From Globodera rostochiensis (Eukaryota; Nematoda; Chromadorea; Rhabditida; Heteroderidae), in assembly GCA_018350325.1 (NCBI GenBank), contig JAEVLN010000001.1, positions 6,477,254 to 6,541,253 of the forward strand: a stretch of 64,000 bases of DNA, written 5' to 3'. This document shows, one piece after another, positions 47,301 to 58,200 of this stretch. How positions within the stretch are numbered: position 1 is the stretch's first letter; every line of letters starts with the position of its first letter. A model generated the notes under the pieces. It saw only the letters and a program-made list of their open reading frames with translations. It searched no databases and was not told where the DNA came from. Both the position numbers and the translations under genes were made by a program.

Positions 47301-48907
47301 CCAACTCTCATCCTGATCAGATCAGTTTTGGGACGTGTCCGATCTGAGCGCCCAAATCAGATCACAGTCGGCCCTTTCCAAGGGATCATAGAAAGTAGTG
47401 CTGCTCTCGAGTCCCGACTCGGAAAAGTCCAAGTTTTTTAGGTTCCAGTCCCGGGGTCAATTCCCGGCCCGAGTCCCGACTCGGAAAAGTCCCGAGTCCC
47501 AGTCCCGTGGTCACGGTCCCGAGTCCCGACTCGGAAAATCCCGAGTTTTTTAGGTCCCAGTCCCGGGGTCAATTCCCGGTCCCGAGTCCCCTGGTCACGG
47601 TCTCGAGACGCCCTTTCAATTAAGTACAGTATCCCCCCGATGTGTGTGTGACAGGCGTACCAACGTGCGCGTCCGCTGAGCCCTTTCGTCGGTTGCCGCC
47701 TGCCAACAATTGAAAGGCACTGTCCACCGACTCCTGCGCGGACGTTCGCCGCAAGCTACGCGCACGCATCGCATTGGTGCCGCTGGCTGCTGCCGACGAT
47801 GGCATCGCCGTGGGCGTATTTGAGCGTGCGAGTGGCGTCTGCTTGGTTTAAATTAGAGTTGGCCGGGATCGGGGTTTTTGGTAAAAACCGGGATCGGGAA
47901 TTGACCGGGATCATGAAAGCCGGAATGGGGATCGGGATTACGACTTTTCAAAAATCGGGACCGGGATCGAGATTCCAAAATCCGGGATGATCCCGCCCGA
48001 TCCTGACCGGGATCCCGATCCCGGCCAACTCTAGTTTAAATTCAAAAAATTATGCCAACAATTCAATGGTTGTGTTGTGCCCATATTTCAAATGTTACCA
48101 AATTAGATTAAGCAAGGTAATAATTTATAAAAAAAATCTTTAAGCCATGCAAATCCCAACCCTTTAATTTTTTTTTTTTGGAATTTGATGCAAAAAGTCG
48201 TCGTTAAACTATCGCAAAAACATTAAACTCCCGTCCCCTCATCAGCGGCACATACTGTAGAATTAATTACAATTGAAAACATCTAAGCAGCAGCAGAGGA
48301 GAACAAAGGGGGGGGGGGGTATTTTAGGCTCAAACCGCCTCAGGGGCTTGTGGAGTTATTTTAGGCCCTGGGGGGGGGGGGGAACTCTTCCGTGCATACT
48401 GTAGGGGGGTTGTTAAGGAACTTCAAACAAAAAATCCGGAAGATTTTGATAAGTCAGAGTCTTTCAGGGCATTTGACGACTTTTTGGCCCCCCAGTGCCG
48501 GATGTCACGACAAAAATGGAACAGTAAAAAATGCAGTTTTTGAAAATGTTGGCACATTTTTTGGAGAAATTTGCCGTATTTTTTTAAAATTTTAACGGTT
48601 TGGGGATCAGATTCGGCACATAAATATGTATCGCGCGAGTTAAAAATATGCAAAATTTTTAAAATACGAAAAACTCTTACAACCAACCAACGGAGGAGAC
48701 CCCCAACTTTGGCGGGGTGTTTACAATTCAAAAATTGTTCAAAAATTTGTTTTAACGCGAAAGTGTGTCCCGTGTCCCCACCCGTTGTCCGCTGGGTCCA
48801 ATGGACGAGGAGGAGGACGTTGTGCTGCTAATGCACGGCTCGCCGCCGCCCGTCGTCGTCGAGGCGGCCGGCCCGGTTGTGCAGCTGAACCGACGTTGCA
48901 TAATTTG
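44343..48907 (-). CDS. Synaptotagmin-like tandem C2 protein, 5' end not found
   Basis: Nine exons join in phase to 482 residues: 48,782-48,907, 47,661-47,838, 47,029-47,175, 46,326-46,561, 45,907-46,137, 45,255-45,332, 45,078-45,182, 44,745-44,842 and 44,343-44,592. A Ser/Thr-rich linker leads to GQLQPDLYRRRG, the pre-C2A linker motif of synaptotagmins. C2A follows (GRVQLQLSYDHSTSDMVVRL, later LPLSYADLAQAALHVELF), then C2B (GELLLCLQYLPAAERLTLSV, DVFVRAQLIGPDEK, EPVWDEVLSFE, GSDRFGRGERLIGQV and LWRDAVERQWSVPRW). C2A lacks the calcium-binding aspartates and carries a long Asn/Ser insert; C2B is partly degenerate. The intron after 44,745 starts GC (AG|GCAAAA). The transmembrane start must lie upstream; I could not locate it. 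Confidence 0.82.
44890..44965. mobile_element. Degenerate TCTCGAG-type MITE in a synaptotagmin-like intron
   Basis: GTGATGCGCAAGAGTCTCGAG to CTCGAGCGTCACTA resembles the 102-bp element at 41,961, with decayed ends. No target duplication is readable. Confidence 0.55.
45390..45735. repeat. Degenerate array of GAGTCGAGAT(T)GAGACCCT units
   Basis: About 340 bases in a synaptotagmin-like intron consist of imperfect alternating words such as GTCGAGATTGAGACCCTAA and GTCAAGACC, roughly 20 bases per step. CCGATCCCGG-type words bound it on both sides, suggesting expansion inside an inverted-repeat element. Confidence 0.7.
46713..46830. mobile_element. TCTCGAG-type MITE, right end decayed
   Basis: It starts TAGTGCTGCACGAGAGTCTCGG, identical to the first 16 bases of the element at 41,961, and runs through GAGTCTCGGAAAATTTGAGG to GGTCTCGGCAGCA. 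The right terminus lacks the final CTA, and no target duplication is readable. Confidence 0.6.
47397..47613. mobile_element. TCCCGAGTC-rich relative of the TCTCGAG MITEs
   Basis: It starts TAGTGCTGCTCTCGAGTCCCGAC and consists of repeated CCCGAGTCCCGACTCGGAAAA words to GGTCTCGAGACG. The interior has two or three ~60-base internal repeats. No clear target duplication. Confidence 0.6.
47854..48033. mobile_element. hAT-like MITE next to a splice acceptor, TSD GTTTAAAT
   Basis: Ends TAGAGTTGGCCGGGATCGGG and CCGATCCCGGCCAACTCTA are inverted repeats with the interior built of CCGGGATC words. Perfect 8-bp duplications GTTTAAAT lie at 47,846-47,853 and 48,034-48,041. The insertion is 15 bases upstream of the acceptor of the synaptotagmin-like exon that starts at 47,838. 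Confidence 0.9.
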
Positions 48908-51872
48908 CTGAGATTTGAGGGGGAAAAGGAAGGCAGGTGTAAAAATCAATTTTAAACTCTCTGAAAAAGCATTGAGAGCTTTAAAGGCAAATTGATTTTT
49001 AAAAAACGCCGCAAGGGATTTTCACAAATTCCCCGGAAGGAATGCGCGCTTTTTTTTGTTGTTGAATTTGGGGCCAATGATGTCATCGCCTGCGGGGCTT
49101 TTTTGTTTCTTCTCCTTTTTTTTTGTTTATATAAAAATAAATACTCCCAAAAATGGGGCCCCAATGGCGGGACGGACCATCGCACAATGGCGGAAAACGA
49201 ATTTGCGCCTCCCGAAAAATGGAAGAAGTCCCCTCCCCCCCTCCGGCGCCTCCCGTCGCCCGTCCATCCATCCGCTGGGGCGTAAAGTTCGATGATGGGA
49301 AAATTTCCTCAACCCCTGGGGAGGGGGGGGGGGGGGGGGGGGAGCATTGCCCAACCGAGCAACGGCTCATCCGAGTCTCGGTCTCGACAGATTCAGATAC
49401 TCAAGTGCTTACGGAACTCTGAAATTTTGCTAAATTCTTTTTTAAATTAATAATTGAAAGAATGAAATTTGCGATTTTAAGTTTTGATATTTTGAACACA
49501 GATACAATTTCAACAAAATAGCGGCTTCAGCTTAAACCAAAAGTGGTTTTGTGACGTTTAATTATGTGATTTTTAATAATATTATTTGCTTATATAAATG
49601 TTTAAAATTTTAGAAATCGTTTTTCATTGCATTTTTTATTTAATTTGTCATTTGGAGTTTTTAAAAAATGCGCGAATAGAATTTAAGAAAAATTATGAAT
49701 ACTTTCAGTAGGGGCCCCCAGGCTCAGTTGACCGCCCCCGCCGGCGGCCCCCCCCCCCCCCCCCCCCCCAAAGTTGTGAGCGCCACCGGTTCCAATTAGG
49801 CCTCACTCATCCCCTGGGATGGCCGTCAGTGTCGCCCCCGGCCACTGTGGTGTGCCGTGCCATCGCTGGATTTATTTCGGTGGCCAAATGCCCTGAAGGC
49901 ATTATTTGCCCGTGGCAGCAAAAATGGCACGCGCGCGACGCGCGCCGCGGCATTGAAATTGACACTTCCGCACGCACGCAAGGCGGAAAACCGCCTGAGG
50001 GGAAATGAATGAATGGATAATGAATTCAAATCCCATCTTCATCATTTTTGCCGAGGGCCCAGAGGCGGAAACCTTGGAACTTTTGCCGACGGGCACGAAA
50101 CGAAAAATAAAGTTTTAAATGAATTAATTTAAAGAAAAAATATTCAAAAAAAATTTAAATTATTCAGATGAAATTTAGAGATTATTTTCAAGCACAAATT
50201 TAACAATGAAATAAATATAAAATTTTTGCGTACAAAAAGATTAAATAAACCAATTGTTTTTGTGCTTTAATTTGACTTTTTGTCAAAGTGTCCAATATTC
50301 GTATCGAATTTTGCGTTGCCTCAGGCAATCCCCCCCCCCCCCTCCAATAATTCTGAGTGCACTGTGATTATTGGCAATATGCAAATGGCACTTTGTGATG
50401 TGGGGGGGGGGAGGGGAACAGATGCGGTCGCCACGAATGTAAAATGAGTGTGCTGCGTGCACTTGACACATTGGTGGCAGTGCCAAAGCGTATTATCCCC
50501 CCTCGGGGGCTGAGGGGGGGGGAAGGCACAGGTTGAGAAGTCGATAATTAGTAGAGAGACAGAATGTTAACTTTGGTAATTATTTCAAATACAAAATTTT
50601 ATAAATAGTAAGTGTTTTTCTAATGGTCTTGAAGCTTGTTAATTGCCGAGGCTAAAACTTTTTTTTTTCTAATAAAAATACAAAAGCAATTTTAAATTAG
50701 GTATTTAAAATGTATTTGGGTTATTTAAAAACGATCTTCGAGTCCATTTGCTTATACAGCTTCAAAAGGATCTCTTTTTTCGACAAAAAGTGGCTCCTCT
50801 CCACTTTAAGCTTCTTTCTTCATAAACGAAGTCTTGCAAAATTGCCGGGCTTTTCACGTAAAGCTATTTTGCCGGAGGGTTGGCCGGGCTTTGTCTGCCA
50901 AAATTTTCCCACGGGTGTTTAATGTGAAAATTTGCCGAAAAAACCTCCGCTGGACCCCCCCCCCCCCCCCCGGGGATGGCAAACGCAACATTTTTTTTTG
51001 CAGCATTGATTTCATGAACACTTTTATTTCGATCAAATTTTTATTGGCTTATTTGCTGCTCTCAGAATTTAACAATTTCACAAATTAAAAAGCACATTAT
51101 TTGGTGACAAAGAATGCAATTCGCACGCGAATGCCATTGAAGCTTAGTCAGAAAGAGGCCTTCTTGCGCTAACTCTGGTCATAATGCCAACATTTGTGGG
51201 CTAAATTGGCACAATTTGTGCCATTGGCAGCAAATAGGAAAGGAATCGGCGCTTATGGTTGTGGAACAATTGGAATAATTTGGCATTGCAATTTTTTACC
51301 ACTGAATGGCCTATTCAATTGGATTTTAAACACCAACGAGTGTGGACTTTTTGCCAATTTTTTGTCGATTTTTTGGAAAATTAATCAAAAATTTAAAAAA
51401 TGTTTGGCACAATGTTACTTAAAAATGTAACTGTTAATGCGATTTTTCGACTAAAATGATTGAAGAAATTTCCAACAAACGAAAATTCCTGTTTTATATG
51501 AAATTGAATTCAAGGGAGTCGTCCAAATTTTTGTTAGAAGTTTTTTTTTTGTCGCTGCACGCTTTTTTTTAAAGTTCCAACAAGAAAATCAAATTCCATT
51601 AGAATTTCAAAAAAAAATTTCAGAAAAAACCCCTAATATTAGAGTTCATGATAAAAGAGATGGCACAAGTTTTATTGACCAGTGAACACAATTCCATTTA
51701 CAATACAACAGAACAATATATATTATGCATCACATATGGGGAACACAGAGAATACGTACTCATATTGTACTCGAACATAATATGCACATATCGGAAGCAG
51801 CATAAACAATCAGTATCGGAAGCAGCATAAACCATCAGTCTTGTACACCTAATCGCTCTTCCCGGCACGGCA
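48908..51872. other. Poorly recognisable region upstream of the synaptotagmin-like exons
   Basis: It should contain the missing 5' exons of the synaptotagmin-like gene or its promoter. It holds very long poly(G)/poly(C) runs (about 20 at 49,323 and 49,750, 13 at 50,330 and 16 at 50,956). A minus-strand TTTCCCCTCAG acceptor precedes a Cys/Arg-rich frame at about 49,890-50,000 (LACVRKCQFQC), the only hint of an exon. Elsewhere it is AT-rich and I see nothing. Confidence 0.4.
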
Positions 51873-52570
51873 CTAGTGCAAGATGTCGTAGTTTCCTCCC
51901 GATTGAGCCGCCGCATCCTGGGTCGTCCTAAATTTGATAGAGATAAGGAAGGCATTGCGCCAGGCTATTCTGAACTTACTTTGATTCCGCCGGGTCCTCA
52001 GTAGTCACCGCCGAATCGGCTGCAGCACTTCCCTCCTCCGTCTTCCTGAATGAATGATTAATTTACACAATGTTCACACAAAAATGCTACGAACATTGAC
52101 TGCTCAAGATCCTTGAACGCCGACTCGGTCCCGTCCTCCGGCGCCCTAAATGAATTTGGGGAGGGTTATACAGAAATGCTTCTTCTGTTTATAAGAACGA
52201 ACGCTGTCGAGTCGATCGTAGACCCATCTGTCGTCCTAAATGAATGAATGGTTTTGAATACGCATCAAAACATTAAAGCACGGACTTGGCCTGTTCGTCA
52301 ACTGCAGACTCGATCGTGCTCCCATCCGATGCCCCAAATTCCTTCTTCGATCGGCGAAGAAACAGTGCCACAGCAATTCCGAGTCCCAGAACGAGCAGTA
52401 CAGCAGCTAGAATGACGACCAAAGCGATGGCATATGAGTTGACGCTCTGAAAGAAATAAACGGTTAAGCACAAATGTCAGAAAGCAAGCACAATTAGACT
52501 ATACCTCGGGTTCTTGAGGATTGCAGAGGGATATTTTGAGCTGGCTAAACGAGTCGCTCATCATCTCCAT
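51873..52570 (-). CDS. Small single-pass membrane protein with a chain of phase-2 mini-exons
   Basis: Exon 1 (52,505-52,570) encodes MEMMSDSFSQLKISLC...EPE. Exon 2 (52,273-52,446) encodes one transmembrane helix (YAIALVVILAAVLLVLGLG...), then RRSKKEF, so the tail should be cytoplasmic, and ends at TAA, giving a 79-residue protein. Four more exon-like blocks follow: 52,203-52,235 (TTDGSTIDSTA), 52,101-52,145 (APEDGTESAFKDLEQ), 51,980-52,045 (KTEEGSAAADSAV...) and 51,873-51,927 (TTQDAAAQSGGNYDILH-stop). All begin with a single G completing a codon, the internal ones being 33, 45 and 66 bases. An AA|GTCC site in exon 2 would join them in phase, giving 141 residues. I recognise no family. The donors for exons 2 and 3 are weak, so the long form is inferred. 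Confidence 0.6.
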
Positions 52571-53468
52571 TATGGCGGTTCAAGTCTATGAGAGTGTATT
52601 CCAATAAGCTTAATTTTAGTGATTACATTGGTGGATTACACATCAAACTTTTAGGCTTACAGACATATTGACGGATACTTTGGCAATACTTTTTGGGTTT
52701 TGTCTCCCCATTTTGGCAAGGATAAAAATTGGAGACAAATTTCGAAAAATGTTTTGTTTCGGCTCGGCGTAGGATTCAAGTTCGATTTTCTACTAATTTA
52801 ATGGGAGAAAGACAAACCAAAGTATTGCCGGATCTTTACTCCCTTTCACAAAACAAAAACTTTAGAATGACATTATTTCAACAAATATGCTTTTATGGAC
52901 GAAAATATACCGAAAGGTGACGGACTGACCGTAATGAATAAGTTTTTAAGAAAGAAAGTGTAAAAAAAAGAATATTGCAATTCAAAGTCAGTAATATGAG
53001 AAGTTTTTTGAGTGGATTCGGCCTTAAATAGTAGCTGGGCCCCAAACCGAATTAAATGTTTAAGACTGAATCTTTTGGTGGGCGTCGTCTGGCCGATTGA
53101 GTTGAGCCAGTTCAGTCCCGTTTGAGTATTAATTGTTGCGCTCTAATAGATTTGCAAATAGCGACTTTGCTTCGCACTAATGAATAATAATTGTGCCTTT
53201 AATTGATAATTATTATAATAAATAATAAAAAAATTTTGAAAAAGGGGGCCCAACGTAACGCAAAAAATTGGGAGAAAAAAACACACTTCGCAATCACCTT
53301 TTAATATTGCTAATGGAACAAATTGACAAAACGACCAAAGGGGATGGATGAATCGGATAAAAAGGCAAAAAGACAACAAAATGTGAACAGACATTAAAAT
53401 TTCAAATTAAAAAAAAGATCAGCCAAAAATGACCCTTTCTTTCTCTGGCCTCCTCCGATCTGATCTGA
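52571..53468. other. Spacer upstream of the small membrane protein gene
   Basis: AT-rich. Open frames at 52,729-52,920 and 53,143-53,394 have no domain or splice support. The region presumably holds the membrane-protein promoter and the 3' end of the thioesterase transcript. Confidence 0.4.
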
Positions 53469-54513
53469 TCACTTCTGCTCTGTCTGATCGCGCGGGAATG
53501 CCTTTGTGTGCAGTGCGGTGGCAACTTTCACCCCGTCGCTCTTTCGGAAAATGTCGGCACCCGTAAAGGCCATCGTTTGGCCCCGCCGGTGCACCAAAGC
53601 GTCGATCAGAATGGTGTCACCTGCCAAAAATGAACAATTCAATTTTTAGTCTGTAAAAACATTTTTTTTTTAAATTTCGTAGGTTTGGGTCAAATTTTCA
53701 TAAAATGTTATGCTTCAAACTGTTCAATGAGCGCAAAATTACAACAAAAAGGCAAATGATCGAGTTTGTGCGTTTGAATTATCTTTGAGGTCCAAAATTG
53801 TGTTGAAAATTTTGCATTTTCGACCAAATTTTCGAATTTTAGTCAACCCAAATATGGGACCCAAAACTTTAGTCAAGTCTAGTACCAGGCATGCGCCTAT
53901 CTTCTGTGGTTTTGATGACTATTTAATTTGTACTTTTTTTTTAATTTGAAAAAAAAATTTACCAATTTTTGCTGGCGCCAAATAATTGATAGTCAAATTC
54001 ACACTGACACCGGGCGTTCCGCGCCGCGTTGCGCACAATGCTGTGGTGGTTACAACGTCCACCTAAAATTTTTAATAAAAAAAATTCCGTCAATCTTCAA
54101 AAAATAAATAAAACCATAAAATTGGTGGTTGGGGGTTTTTTTTAGTTTCACGAACCAATGTGGCCGTCAGTCCGCCATGCAATGTGCCAAAAGTGTTGGT
54201 GTGCTCCTCCTGCAAGTCCAACTCCACCTTCACGTGACCCTCGTCGGCGTGCACAACGCGACACTTAAAATTAGAGAAAATATTAAAATTCAACCAAAAA
54301 AAATCGTCTTTTTTAAAAATAGCTAAAAGCAGATAGTTCAATTTTCTAAGAAAAACTTTTCAGATGAGCAATTTTTGAGACCAAAATTCAACGAATAAAC
54401 CCTTCAGTCATTTCTCACAGCACTTTAGCAACGCAGCGCTGAAAGTTTTGCATTGACGCATAACTCTGGTAGAAACCGCGAACCAATTCCAAGTATTTAG
54501 TTCCTGAAGACAT
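53469..54513 (-). CDS. ACOT13: Acyl-CoA thioesterase 13-like hot-dog enzyme
   Basis: ACOT13/THEM2 hydrolyses long-chain acyl-CoAs, mainly at mitochondria. Four exons join in phase: 54,424-54,513 (MSSGTKYLELVRGFYQSY..., FQRCVAK), 54,156-54,263 (CRVVHADEGHVKVELDL, EEHTNTFGTLHGGLTATL), 53,963-54,062 (VDVVTTTALCATRRGTPGVS, YLAPAKIG) and 53,469-53,620 (DTILIDALVHRRGQTMAFT, then HTKAF). Total 149 residues, close to the human enzyme. The EEHTN asparagine and the aspartate of VDVVTT correspond to the catalytic pair of this family, and the HGG of the hot-dog helix is intact. The gene diverges from the NURF301-like gene across 713 bases. Confidence 0.94.
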
Positions 54514-55226
54514 CTCAGAAAAAAATTATTCAATGCAAAAGCGAATGAAAAAATTTGCCCTTTTTTGGGATATCCCAATCTTTACAATTTTGCGCTTTTT
54601 TAAAGATTCGTCCTTTATTTGGGGGTACGCGTCCTTTCCCATCCTTTATTTGAGATTCCTGAAATTTTTTTGAAGAATTTTTCGTTTAATTTTGAATAAA
54701 TCTTTGGACAGATGGCCAAATTCGTTATTCTTTACTTTTTGAATTTTCTAGGAATTTTGGTAAAAATTTCCAAAATTTTTATTTTTACTTTGGACTAATG
54801 GCAGCCTGCCCCTTAGTGGTGGGCTGTTTGGACGCTCGCATGGGGCTGGCGATTATAATTTGTGTGCGTTCGATTTTCTGATGGTAAACAGTGAAAAAAA
54901 AAGAAATAGTGAAGAGGAGAGAGCGCACCACTACACTATTTCTTATTTCATCGCACTCTCTTTTCCACATTGATAGGTAGGTAGTTTCAAAACAATTTTG
55001 TCTGTTTGTTGTTTGAAGAATCCGATTTGAGGTTAATTTTTGCTTTTTGGGTGCGTAGGCAATTTGTTTCTAATTTGAAAGCTCACAAATCAGTGCAAAA
55101 AATTTAAAAAGAAAACATTTTTTTTAAGCACTTTTTTCCTGTTAATGAGGTTTTCTTTTTTTCACGCAAAATTTCTTTATATTATTTCCTTTAACAGATT
55201 CAGACCTACCAAAAAACGGATGTAAA
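54514..55226. promoter_or_regulatory. Shared divergent upstream region of ACOT13-like and NURF301-like genes
   Basis: The two starts face away from each other across 713 bases. Between 54,590 and 54,780 is a fragment resembling the interior of the 858-2268 element in inverted orientation (CCTTTATTTG, GGGGTACGCGTCC). Promoter motifs cannot be named with confidence. Confidence 0.5.
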
Positions 55227-58200
55227 ATGCCACCACCACCAAAGAAAAGGAAGCAGTACCTTGAAAATGAGCAACAACAACAACATCGTTCTTACGAAAA
55301 TGCTGCACATTCTTCACTGTCCTCAGCATCCACTACCACAACATCCACACGCGGCAGAGGCCGAGGACGTCCGGGCAGGGGCAGAGGTGGTGGCGGCGGT
55401 CGAATTTTGCGGCAAACAAACGGAAATGTTGGCACAACATCAGCAGGTCGTGATGCTGTTTGGCACATATCCACGCGCTCGACCGTACCGCGTGCGGGGA
55501 GACGGAGAAGTGCGCGGAGTACGGCCGGGCGGACGAGCCGATGGAAGGACGACTCGGCGTCGGTGGCGAGCAGCACCGGGTCGGCATGGCTTTATTGTTA
55601 GGGAGCTAACTTGGCGCATTTATTTTATTCATTTTATGTTAGCGTGAAAGAATTGAGTTGCTTATTGTTAAACTAAATGCTAAATGAGTGGATTAACCAA
55701 AAATTGGCCAAAACATAAAAAGTTTTCATTTTTTAGCAAAAGAGGCAAATCCACAAAAGCGCCACGGCAACCGCCGGCAGCAGCAGCAAAGACCAAACGG
55801 CCCTGGGAGGGCACTGACGACGATGAGGACGACGGCAAACGCTACGGGTTTGGCCGCAGTTCACTATTCTCGGAAGAGGAAGACTACGAGGAGGATGAAG
55901 AGGAAAACGATGAGTTGGAAAGCGGTGAGTGTTTTGTTTTTGCTTCATTTTTGTCCGATTTTTTTTGTGGAAACAATTCCCATTAAACACATCGACGACC
56001 TTTTCCTTTTTTACAAATTCAGATCTGACGGAATCCGATAGCGATGCTGAGGTCGACCCGAAGGCGGTCCCCTCATCGTCTGCCCCATTCGCTTGTCATC
56101 CGGACTACGAGGAGGATGAGGAGGACTTTTTGGCTGAACTGTCTCCAGAGCAAATCCCGCCACTCATCCTCAGCGACTCCAGCGTGGACTTGCTCATCTA
56201 CAAGGAACACTTGATGGACACGCTTGAGGTCAGCGCAGACTTGGACAATTGAAAAAGCGTTAAACGCTCGAATTTTCATTGTTGGTCAATCCAAAATCAT
56301 TATCAATTTACCTCTAATCTCTGCGTTCCAAAAAAAAATTAAGGTATACGAAGTGCTGAAGAACTACGGGTCCATTCTTCAACTCTCACCATTTCTGTTC
56401 GAGGATTTTTGTGCCGCGATTCGATCCCCAAAACAGGTTTTTTTGTGTTCATTGTTAGTAATTTTGTGATCAAAAAATTTGTTTTAAAAAAGTATGTGGT
56501 GATTTGGTGGTTGGTTGATGCGCATGATACCTTCATTCAAAAAAACATTTTATTTCTTTTTTTTTTTTGATTAGAATGATGACTCATATCCGAATTTTGT
56601 TAAAAATGACTAATATATTTGCCCTCCCTAATTTTGGTCTCCTTTCATTATAGTCCCGACTGCTCTGTGAAATTCATCTCGCCTTTATGCGACTGTTTTT
56701 TCGCGAGGAGGAAAGCGAGCACACAATTTTTGCGGCCACGGAGACCACCGTCTCCGTCAATATCATCGTCCATCTGATGGATTCGATGAATTTTGCCGAG
56801 GTTTATTTCAAAACATTTTTTGTTTTTGTTTTTGCCATTTTTTCTGAACATTAACTAATCGCACAAAAAATACTCATGAAAATCGTTAGTCAGCAAAGCC
56901 TGCTGATGTGAAGGCTTATACAAACTTTTTTGGTTTCTGCTAAAAAAAATTTTGGTTTGCAGGTGCTTAGGCATTACGTGGAGAGCGACCCGCTCTTTCC
57001 GGCCGATGTGCTGCACATTTTGGAGAGCAGCAACTACCCGTTTGTCGAGCTGGACAAGCGACTTCGTGTGCTGAAATGGATGTGCGAGCGCTTCTTTGAG
57101 TTTGATTTGATTAAGCGAATTGTCGGTGGAATCAACAAGACGAAGGTTTTTTTTTTGCCCAAAATTTTAAAAGATTGAGAATTACGGTTTTATGTTTCAA
57201 TTGTCAGCATGACGAACAATGCCGCAGTTGTGGCAAGATGGGCGGTGGTTTTGGCAAACTGTTGGCGTGTGCCGAGTGCGAGGCGGTTTATCACGTGCAC
57301 TGCGATGTGGACATTGTTGCAGCACCGCCTCCACCACCAACACAGGCGCCCGACTCTGAACCGGGCACGTCATCAGCAACACCACCACCAACAGCAGCAG
57401 CAGGGCCGGCGACATTGGCGGAAGATGACCCGAACTGGCGCTGTCCGTTGTGCCGAATTTATGTGAGAGGAGGAATTTTGACAAAAAAAAAAAGGTTGAA
57501 CGATTCTCTATAAAAAATTCAGGTGTCTGGCATCACTGATGAAAACTGTTTGCTGCCTGGACAGATCAGTCATCGCAATTTGCGCAGAATAACACCGGTA
57601 GGCAAGGATCGACACGGACGGCTCTACTGGTTCATGGTGCGACGCATTTTTGTGTGAGTTATTCTTTTTTTTTATGAAAATTTGTTGCATTTCTTTATTT
57701 TTTTTTAGACAGGACCTGAAGTCCGGCGAGCTGTACTACTACTCCACGCTGCCCCAACTGTTTGATCTGATCAACCATTTGGACCCGTTGCGTTTCGAGC
57801 GACGCCTTTGTCGCCGGCTCACCGAACTTTTGCCCTCGGTGGCCATGCAAATGCACGCGACGTTGGAGCTGACTGACCAACGCTGGCGGCAACGATGCGC
57901 GGCTGCAAAAGTGCCGGAACGATGTCCGAGCAGGCCGTACCTGCACTCGGACAACGGTTAGCAAATCAACAAGTGCTCGACCAAAAATTTGCCAAAATAT
58001 ATTTAAAAATTTTTTTTGGCCGTTTTTCATGGCATAATTTTAATTTTGCAGTGCATCGGATGTCCCGTATTATTATCGGCTCTTTGCATCTGGAAGAAGG
58101 GGACAAATTGTGCTGCACCGATGAACGACAACAATTTGGTGGAGGCAACGGCACGACGTCAGTGATGAAAATGGACGCGATAAAGGAGGATGTTGAAGAT

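Noticed and set aside
50710..50922. 70-codon plus-strand frame
   Set aside because: Ends next to a poly(C) run, has no domain or splice support, and codon use is like the AT-rich background.
55261..55647. 128-codon alternative frame over the first NURF301-like exon
   Set aside because: The MPPPPKKRKQ frame has the basic and Gly/Arg-rich composition expected of BPTF N-termini; the alternative does not.
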